The notes beneath the pieces were generated by a model. It was not told the DNA's origin, did not search any database, and saw only the letters and a program-made list of their open reading frames with translations. The position numbers were made by a program, and so were the translations under genes. Of a DNA stretch of 6,388 bases, positions 1 through 4,671 are shown piece after piece (position 1 is the first letter of the stretch; each line of letters starts with the position of its first letter). Where the stretch lies: assembly GCA_025455535.1 (NCBI GenBank), contig JALOMM010000091.1, positions 1-6,388 of the forward strand. The letters are read 5' to 3'. This DNA comes from Bacteroidales bacterium. GTDB lineage: Bacteria > Bacteroidota > Bacteroidia > Bacteroidales > VadinHA17.

Positions 1-74
1 GACATATCATTTTATTTTCATGACAAAAATAGGAAAAAAAGGGGTAGTCCGAGTCAGTGCTTCCCGTGTATGTG

Positions 75-105
75 CCACCCCTCCGTGGCTGGAGATCAGG
101 GGTGG
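75..105. repeat. Inverted repeat, 8-bp arms
   Basis: The arm CCACCCCT at 75-82 is the exact reverse complement of AGGGGTGG at 98-105, with a 15-base loop. An alternative inner pairing is possible between CTCC at 81-84 and GGAG at 91-94. Read leftward, a T-run (34-40 on the opposite strand) follows about 35 bases later. That is too far for a textbook intrinsic terminator, though a role in ending the transcript of the 203-559 gene is possible. Confidence 0.7.
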
Positions 106-107
106 AT

Positions 108-137
108 TCCTGCCCCGGGCTGTGGTGCGGGGCAGGA
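108..137. repeat. Inverted repeat, 10-bp GC-rich arms
   Basis: The arm TCCTGCCCCG at 108-117 pairs perfectly with CGGGGCAGGA at 128-137 around a 10-base loop, a strong hairpin on either strand. It sits two bases after the 75-105 repeat. The two back-to-back stems, then the small stem at 159-169 and the GAAATTTC palindrome, look like one composite intergenic element. I suspect a dispersed repeat family from its resemblance to intergenic elements in Bacteroidota genomes, but only one copy is visible here. Confidence 0.75.
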
Positions 138-202
138 GTAATCCCATACCAATATGAGCCCCGCAGGGGAGAAATTTCTAAATCTGCTGTAAATCCCTGA
201 TA

Positions 203-559
203 CTACTGAAGAAAAGGTATAGAGAGGGGGTATTTGAAGACCTCACCCTTCGCGGCCCTTACACTGGCGATAACAATGCATACAAGCTCAAGCAAAGAGA
301 TAAATATTATTATCGGTATCCCTATCAGGATGAAGCAAAGCGGAATGGCCAGCACCGTATAAAGCAGTACTGAAAGCTGGAAATTGATGGACGACTTGCC
401 GTTTGCATCAACCCACGCCGACTCATCCTTGCGCGACATCCAGCAGATAAGGGGACCTATGATGCCACCGAAAGGAAAGAAGTAGCCGGCAAAGGCCGAA
501 AGGTGGCAGAACATTGCCCAGTCACGTTCTGACTGCGTGTATGTTTTTATCTCTTCCAT
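203..559 (-). CDS. DUF4870 (Tic20-like) small integral membrane protein
   Basis: This 118-residue protein matches the DUF4870 family by recognition. The N-terminal stretch ERDWAMFCHLSAFAGYFFPF is the usual first half, followed by the motif GPLICWMSRKDES, then the VDANGKSSINFQ loop that joins the first membrane segment to the next. Hydrophobic segments lie at about 14-40, 60-80 and 80-101, and the tail YPLSIPFLQ is also family-like. The length is typical. The family is found in many bacteria and archaea and has no firmly established biochemical role; the protein should sit in the cytoplasmic membrane. The ATG at 559 lies just after a purine-rich AAAAAGAG, a weak ribosome site. It is 46 bp downstream of the secreted-protein gene ending at 606, in the same direction, with no clear promoter in the gap, so read-through is plausible. 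Confidence 0.9.
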   Translation of the reverse strand: MEEIKTYTQSERDWAMFCHLSAFAGYFFPFGGIIGPLICWMSRKDESAWVDANGKSSINFQLSVLLYTVLAIPLCFILIGIPIIIFISLLELVCIVIASVRAAKGEVFKYPLSIPFLQ

Positions 560-605
560 TGCTCTTTTTCTTAAAAGACGTTAACTCTGCTTAAATGCTG
601 CATCA

Positions 606-1457
606 TCAGAAGCGCGCCAGCCTCTTAAGGTCACTGATAAGAAGCCCGTTGGCATTCTTACTGTCAACCATGTGACTATCATAATAATACATTATGGCAT
701 CATCGGTCCCGATAAGCATCTTCATACAGGTGCCGGTCTGTTTAACCCCGTCAGGGCCTACCTTGTGAACTATCAGAACATCCTTATCCTTTTCCTCCAC
801 AGCCCTGATTATCTCTTCCTCCCCTACTATCTTAACCGGATACCTGTAATATGCGGCTATCTTCTCAACCGAGCTGATCTCAGGAGCCAGATCCTCCTCC
901 CTTACCAGGATTGTCTTTCCACCAATCTCCGGTACATTCTTGTTGTAATACTTGAGATACCTGAGAGACGATGTGGTCGGATTTTTCATTACCAGGTCTG
1001 CATGATACTGCATGAACCTGATAATAAGTCCGAGCTTATAGCTGTACTCCTCCTCCGGTGCCCCTGCAAAGGAGAGCGGTATGGCACAGAACTCGGGCAT
1101 CTCATCAAGATTGTTAACATCAGCACCGAGCAGCAGATTGAGAAAGTCATAGGCAGACCCCGACTTGTCATTGCTGAAGTTTGTTATTGTCAGAACAATG
1201 AATGAATATGACGCATCAGTCTTCATCACATTGAACTCCTCCTCGGTTATGTATCTCACCTGTGTCACCTTCCAGTATTTATCGACCGCTGCTTTTATCT
1301 CAGCATTGTAGAAAGAGAACTGGTTGGCTTCAAGCACGACGCAGGTGGTTGAAGAGGTGAAACGCCTGGCGTCATCCATGGTGGGATAAGGTCTCTGCTG
1401 GGCACGTACCGTGATAATTGCCAGGATGAACAGTGTGATAAAAAGAAATTTCTTCAT
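606..1457 (-). CDS. Secreted protein of unknown function (283 aa)
   Basis: I start the gene at the ATG at 1457, which gives a clear signal peptide: MKK, a hydrophobic core to about residue 17, and a likely cut at VRA|QQ (19/20). A longer frame from 1523 would put 22 unrelated residues before that signal and overlap the upstream gene. The mature part (about 264 residues) is soluble-looking, with no further membrane span and no lipoprotein cysteine. It has a recognisable PYPTMDDARRF start, an acidic middle, two cysteines (39 and 124) before the C-terminal third and one at 244, and a YYYDSHMVDSK stretch near 257-267. I know no function for it. From memory, similar proteins occur in Bacteroidales next to homologues of the 1465-2214 gene, so a shared role in the envelope or outside the cytoplasm is inferred. 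The 7-bp gap to that gene suggests one transcript. Confidence 0.85.
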   Translation of the reverse strand: MKKFLFITLFILAIITVRAQQRPYPTMDDARRFTSSTTCVVLEANQFSFYNAEIKAAVDKYWKVTQVRYITEEEFNVMKTDASYSFIVLTITNFSNDKSGSAYDFLNLLLGADVNNLDEMPEFCAIPLSFAGAPEEEYSYKLGLIIRFMQYHADLVMKNPTTSSLRYLKYYNKNVPEIGGKTILVREEDLAPEISSVEKIAAYYRYPVKIVGEEEIIRAVEEKDKDVLIVHKVGPDGVKQTGTCMKMLIGTDDAIMYYYDSHMVDSKNANGLLISDLKRLARF

Positions 1458-1464
1458 GTATAAA

Positions 1465-2214
1465 CTATTTTCCTGATGGGAGATAGACAGGATGCTTCTC
1501 ATTGTATTTCCGGAGATAGACAAACATCATTTGCTTCTGATTCTTGCTTTTCATTGAGACGAACTCCTCGTACAGCTCCGGATCTTTAATGAGCAGCACC
1601 TCAAGATTCTTAAGATCATATTCATACTCATTCCCTGTCTCAAAATCGATCATGAACATCTTGAGATCGGTTCTGGTAGTGGTCTGGTTTCCATAGGGAT
1701 AACCGTATGAGGAGTAGGGTGAGTAGTAAGGCGAGTAGTAAGGGTTGTAATAGCCCCTGCTATAGGGTGAGCCGTACGGGGAGTAGTACGGATCATAATA
1801 TCCGTAAGGGTTGTTGGGTGAAACGGAGGTGACGTCGGCAACAAAGTGGATGATTGATCCAAAGAATGTAATCCTGTTGAAAGTATCCTGCACCTTGATA
1901 TAGAGCACTCCGTTGCGTGAAAATCCCCAGATTGAATTCTTTTCTATCTCCTGCCTCACTCCCAGGTTATCATAAAAATAGATCTTCTCACCGGAGAGCA
2001 CCTCGTCAAAGAAATCTTTGTCGTTATAGTCAACGGAGGTAAAGAGTCTTGCCTTTGGAATAGGGCTGTTGTTTCTTACCATATCGAAGCTCAGGTAGAT
2101 GCCGTCCCTGAACTTGAAGTCAGGAGTGTACTGAACAAGTGTGTCCTGCACCTGTGCCATCCCCGGTGCTGCAGTAAAAACAGAAAGTAGAAGTATGATT
2201 GCGGTCCTTCTCAT
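1465..2214 (-). CDS. Secreted protein with Tyr/Pro-rich YSPY repeat insert (249 aa)
   Basis: The ATG at 2214 opens a signal peptide (MRRTAIILLLSVFTAAPGMA, likely cut after residue 20, leaving a Gln N-terminus). Residues 21-135 form a folded-looking part with an FKFRDGIYLSFDMVRNNSPIP block and a SIWGFSRNGVLYIKV block. Residues 136-175 are a low-complexity stretch built from PYYSPY, PYGSPY and similar units, and are almost entirely Tyr, Pro, Ser, Gly and Asn. Residues 180-249 form a charged C-terminal part (TDLKMFMIDFETGNEYEYD) ending in a lysine-rich, helix-like tail. There is no anchor, so it should be periplasmic or exported. The function is unknown; I recall it only as a conserved Bacteroidales hypothetical protein. 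It is the first gene of a leftward group, with an AAAGGAG ribosome site and an upstream -7 element. Confidence 0.87.
   Translation of the reverse strand: MRRTAIILLLSVFTAAPGMAQVQDTLVQYTPDFKFRDGIYLSFDMVRNNSPIPKARLFTSVDYNDKDFFDEVLSGEKIYFYDNLGVRQEIEKNSIWGFSRNGVLYIKVQDTFNRITFFGSIIHFVADVTSVSPNNPYGYYDPYYSPYGSPYSRGYYNPYYSPYYSPYSSYGYPYGNQTTTRTDLKMFMIDFETGNEYEYDLKNLEVLLIKDPELYEEFVSMKSKNQKQMMFVYLRKYNEKHPVYLPSGK
1690..1809 (-). repeat. Tyr/Pro-rich coding repeat, 12-bp-like units
   Basis: This stretch encodes residues 136-175 of the secreted protein. On the plus strand it shows recurring units such as GGTGAGTAGTAA and GGCGAGTAGTAA, degenerate tandem copies each encoding a form of YYSPYY or YYNPYY. Such in-frame short tandem repeats can change copy number by slippage, so the length may differ between strains. 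That is inference; only one allele is seen here. Confidence 0.7.
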
Positions 2215-2218
2215 TGCG

Positions 2219-2225
2219 CTCCTTT
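2219..2225 (-). promoter_or_regulatory. Ribosome binding site AAAGGAG
   Basis: The minus strand reads AAAGGAG four bases before the ATG at 2214. It is the clearest Shine-Dalgarno-like site in the window and supports that start. The spacing is slightly short. Confidence 0.5.
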
Positions 2226-2259
2226 AACAAATCACTCTCAAATATTATACCGTTGATAG

Positions 2260-2291
2260 CAAATTTAGTGTTTTAAATACAAGGAAGGAAA
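2260..2291 (-). promoter_or_regulatory. Candidate leftward promoter for the 2214-203 gene group
   Basis: The minus strand has TAAATTTG at 2267-2260, a full match to the Bacteroidota sigma-70-type -7 consensus TAnnTTTG. Twenty bases upstream is TTTC (2291-2288), a three-of-four match to the -33 TTTG element. Transcription would begin near 2253-2255, leaving a leader of about 40 bases before the ATG at 2214. Confidence 0.5.
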
Positions 2292-2320
2292 CGGCGGCTT
2301 AATCTTTATTGAAATTCGTG

Positions 2321-2328
2321 TATATTTG
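2321..2328 (+). promoter_or_regulatory. Candidate rightward -7 element for the kinase-receiver gene
   Basis: TATATTTG matches TAnnTTTG exactly. No good -33 element is visible at the expected distance (2297-2300 reads GCTT). A transcript starting a few bases later (about 2333-2337) would exclude the possible GTG start at 2330 and leave a leader of roughly 20 bases before the ATG at 2357. Confidence 0.45.
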
Positions 2329-2356
2329 AGTGTTATATATCTACTGCACCGCGATT

Positions 2357-3688
2357 ATGTCAAAGAGATCAAAACCTGTTGCAATCCCGCAATCAGAGCT
2401 GATGACAAAAAGGACAAGAGAGCGGATTCTAATGCCACTGGCTGCTGCACTTATTCTGGCGGTAACTGCGTTAGCGTCAGCTCTGGCAGGGCTTGTGTTC
2501 ATACCACTGGCTGCGGGCATACTGGCCTTGCTGCCGCTCATCTTCGCAATATATGAGATACGCAGGCTCATCACCGAGACAAGGTCGATTATGGGGGAGC
2601 TTTCCTCTATTGCAGAGAAGAATGAGGATGTGATCAACAGTTTCTCACACCGTATCAGGGAGCCTTTAAACAACCTGGTGCTTCTTGGCAGCATGCTTCG
2701 CGATTCAGGCGCTTCAGCCAAGCAGGAGGAGCTGCTTGACACCTTCGTAGCCTCGACTGATACCATGGTGGATGTGGTGAATGATCTGACCATGGAGACG
2801 GCTGGCAACATAACTTTTGAGAAGAGGGGAGAGATACGATTCAGGCTGGGGCCAGCCATACAGGATACCATCGACCTGATAAAACTCAACAGGAAGCATG
2901 AACAGAGTCTCGTCGTTTATGACGACAAGGGGGAGGGTGAAGGCGAATATATGGGTGACCCCATCATCATCAAGCAGATACTTCTTGACCTCATGGCCAC
3001 TGCCATATCGGGAGCTACGGGCAAAACAACAATAAAAATACAGATCAGGGAGGCGGGTGTGCGCGACGCTCTGCAGAAACTGGAATTCGCCCTCTCAACA
3101 AACAACCCCGTAGTCTTCATCGGCGAAGGGCGCCAGCAGTATCCCACAGCGGGAAGGCTTATAAGAAGCATGGGGGGAAGCTGGCAGGAGACAACGGCAG
3201 GCTCAGGGTCGTACTTTGTCTTTAACATTAATCTGCGCAGGAGCGAAAAGGTAGAACGGCCGGCGGCAGCAAGCACACTCATCAAAGGTATTCCTTCTGA
3301 TCAGCCCAGGAAGGAGATGAAGGACCTCAGTATACTTCTTGTCGAGGATAATCCTATCAACCAGCGCATTACACAGCTCATGCTTGAGCCTCTCGTTAAG
3401 CGGATCGAGATAGCCCGGAACGGAAAAGAGGCGCTTGACATGTTCGGCACCTCAAGGTATGATATGATACTGATGGACGTACAGATGCCTGTCATGAACG
3501 GGCTGGTGGCAGCAGAAAAGATAAGGAGGCTGGAAATGAGCACCCATATGCACGTTCCAATAATTGCAATAACCGCAAATGCCATGCTGGGCGACAAGGA
3601 ACAGTGTCTTGCAGTTGGTATGGATGACTACATCAGCAAACCGATAGAGCCTGGCCTTCTCATTGATAAGATAAGCGCTCTGCTCTGA
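2357..3688 (+). CDS. Membrane-anchored hybrid protein: degenerate histidine kinase plus receiver
   Basis: From the ATG at 2357 the protein has 443 residues. A basic N-terminus is followed by two adjacent hydrophobic segments (about 24-67), a tight membrane hairpin with no room for an extracellular sensor. The dimerisation region (about 82-145) keeps an H-box, FSHRIREPLNN, with His98, but Arg replaces the usual acidic residue after the His. The ATPase-like part (about 160-293) keeps GDPIIIKQILLDL and the last strand SGSYFVFNI. Both N-box Asn positions are changed (Asp211, Thr215), and no DxGxG or GxGLGL glycine-rich motif is found. The receiver (about 324-443) is complete: acidic pair Glu330/Asp331, phosphoacceptor Asp374 in LMDVQMPVMNG, Thr406 and Lys428 in SKPI. 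Autophosphorylation therefore looks unlikely, and another kinase probably feeds the receiver. There is no DNA-binding output domain. The stop lies two bases from the convergent phosphatase gene. Confidence 0.88.
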   Translation: MSKRSKPVAIPQSELMTKRTRERILMPLAAALILAVTALASALAGLVFIPLAAGILALLPLIFAIYEIRRLITETRSIMGELSSIAEKNEDVINSFSHRIREPLNNLVLLGSMLRDSGASAKQEELLDTFVASTDTMVDVVNDLTMETAGNITFEKRGEIRFRLGPAIQDTIDLIKLNRKHEQSLVVYDDKGEGEGEYMGDPIIIKQILLDLMATAISGATGKTTIKIQIREAGVRDALQKLEFALSTNNPVVFIGEGRQQYPTAGRLIRSMGGSWQETTAGSGSYFVFNINLRRSEKVERPAAASTLIKGIPSDQPRKEMKDLSILLVEDNPINQRITQLMLEPLVKRIEIARNGKEALDMFGTSRYDMILMDVQMPVMNGLVAAEKIRRLEMSTHMHVPIIAITANAMLGDKEQCLAVGMDDYISKPIEPGLLIDKISALL

Positions 3689-3690
3689 GA

Positions 3691-4671
3691 TCAGAAGGGC
3701 CTGACCCCCAATATCATCATATCATCAATCTGTTCGCAGTCACCCATCCATGATGTGATTGTCTCGTCAAGGATCCTCTGCTGGTCTCCAAGCGGATATT
3801 TACTGATCGTCAGCAAGATATGCCGCAGGCGGCGATACTTGAATTTCTTGTTGTCGGGTCCGCCGAACTGGTCTGCATATCCGTCTGAGAACAGATAAAG
3901 GATGTCTCCCTTCTGAAGCCTGTAACTGCTGCGGTTAAATGCAACAGCGTTGAACAGCTGACCTACATTTTGTTTGTCACCCTTAATCTCGATGAGCCTG
4001 TCATCACGGACGATATATACTGGAAGGAACGCACCCGAGAATTCCATCTCCATCGTTGTGCGGTCAATGACACAAATACTCATCTCAATCCCGTCCTTTA
4101 TAAGAGCCCTGCCGTCCTCCTCCTTGAAGAAGGCGGCTTCGAGCTCGTCATTGAGGGTAAGCAGTATCTGATCACTGACATTGACCTTCATCTCATTGAT
4201 GATCTTGTTAAGGAGCTCAAGGCCTATCATTGACATGAGTGCCCCCGGGACGCCGTGACCGGTGCAGTCAGCGGCAGCGATGAAATACTTGTCATCTCTC
4301 TCGCTGATCCAGTAAAAATCGCCGCTCACAATATGCTTCGGCCTGTAATAGATGAAATAGTGTTGTAGTATCTTTCTTATATGGTGTTCAGCGGGCAACA
4401 ACGCTTCCTGGATTCTCCTTGCGTAGGTAAGACTGTCTGTCAGATCCTTGTTCCTGAGCTGCAGTTCCTCACGCTGAAATTCTATCTCGTCGTATGCGGC
4501 CTTGAGCTCCCTGAGGTGCTTTCTGGTACGGAGCAGAACCCAGAACTGAAGTACAGCCAGGTATATGAGGGCAGCTGTAATGAAAACGGCAATTGCGTAA
4601 TTGATAATCAGACTCTCCCTGCCTCCCTGGGCCATTAAGATCGCTGTGGCCGATGAAGCGACAGCACTCAC
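3691..4671 (-). CDS. SpoIIE-family PP2C serine/threonine phosphatase, membrane-anchored
   Basis: The 326-residue protein has one membrane segment (about 22-46), then a charged coiled-coil-like linker (about 47-85, ending SLTYARRIQEALLP) and a SpoIIE-type PP2C domain to the C-terminus. Metal-binding aspartates are visible in SGDFYW (Asp118), AADCTGHGVPGA (Asp135), LFSDGYADQFGG (Asp263) and QIDDMMILGVR (Asp316/317), so it should be an active Mn/Mg phosphatase. Relatives remove phosphate from serine in anti-anti-sigma-type (STAS) proteins, or act in other Ser/Thr signalling; the target here is unknown. No HAMP, GAF, PAS or TPR sensor is present, unlike many Bacteroidota relatives. I take the GTG at 4671, which overlaps the upstream stop as GTGA; an ATG at 4635 would remove 12 residues and is a real alternative. 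It probably shares a transcript with the UbiD gene. Confidence 0.92.
   Translation of the reverse strand: MSAVASSATAILMAQGGRESLIINYAIAVFITAALIYLAVLQFWVLLRTRKHLRELKAAYDEIEFQREELQLRNKDLTDSLTYARRIQEALLPAEHHIRKILQHYFIYYRPKHIVSGDFYWISERDDKYFIAAADCTGHGVPGALMSMIGLELLNKIINEMKVNVSDQILLTLNDELEAAFFKEEDGRALIKDGIEMSICVIDRTTMEMEFSGAFLPVYIVRDDRLIEIKGDKQNVGQLFNAVAFNRSSYRLQKGDILYLFSDGYADQFGGPDNKKFKYRRLRHILLTISKYPLGDQQRILDETITSWMGDCEQIDDMMILGVRPF

Larger units (their letters stand above)
1..202. other. Non-coding left flank with palindromic element
   Basis: No convincing gene lies here. The first 40 bases are AT-rich, with an A-run at 34-40. Positions 41 to about 178 are much richer in G+C and hold three inverted repeats (75-105, 108-137 and a small CCCC-GCA-GGGG stem at 159-169), followed by the palindrome GAAATTTC at 171-178. 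This is the 3' side of the leftward gene ending at 203, so the region may contain its transcript end. The minus strand reads TATTTTTG at 31 to 24, which fits the Bacteroidota -7 pattern TAnnTTTG and could serve a gene beyond the left edge. In such AT-rich sequence that match is weak evidence. Confidence 0.6.

Noticed and set aside
34..137. Classical rho-independent terminator for the leftward genes
   Set aside because: The strong stems are present, but the T-run on the transcript strand is about 35 bases beyond the nearest stem instead of directly after it.
672..1205. 177-codon open frame on the plus strand
   Set aside because: It lies wholly antisense to the signal-peptide protein at 606-1457, has unnatural composition and no recognisable domain, promoter or ribosome site.
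1458..1523. Longer N-terminus for the 606-1457 gene
   Set aside because: It would place 22 residues before a textbook signal peptide and overlap the upstream gene by about 59 bases.
2330..2356. GTG start nine codons upstream for the kinase-receiver gene
   Set aside because: It lies directly against the candidate -7 element and would precede the expected transcription start; the ATG at 2357 gives a normal basic N-terminus.
2341..2889. 182-codon open frame on the minus strand
   Set aside because: It is antisense to the kinase-receiver gene, whose motifs are clear, and its Ser/Met/Arg-rich translation is typical of a shadow frame.
2357..3688. Pseudogene or frameshifted kinase
   Set aside because: The frame is continuous from the membrane hairpin to the end of an intact receiver, and the changed kinase motifs lie in otherwise well-kept sequence, so selective loss of catalysis is the better reading.
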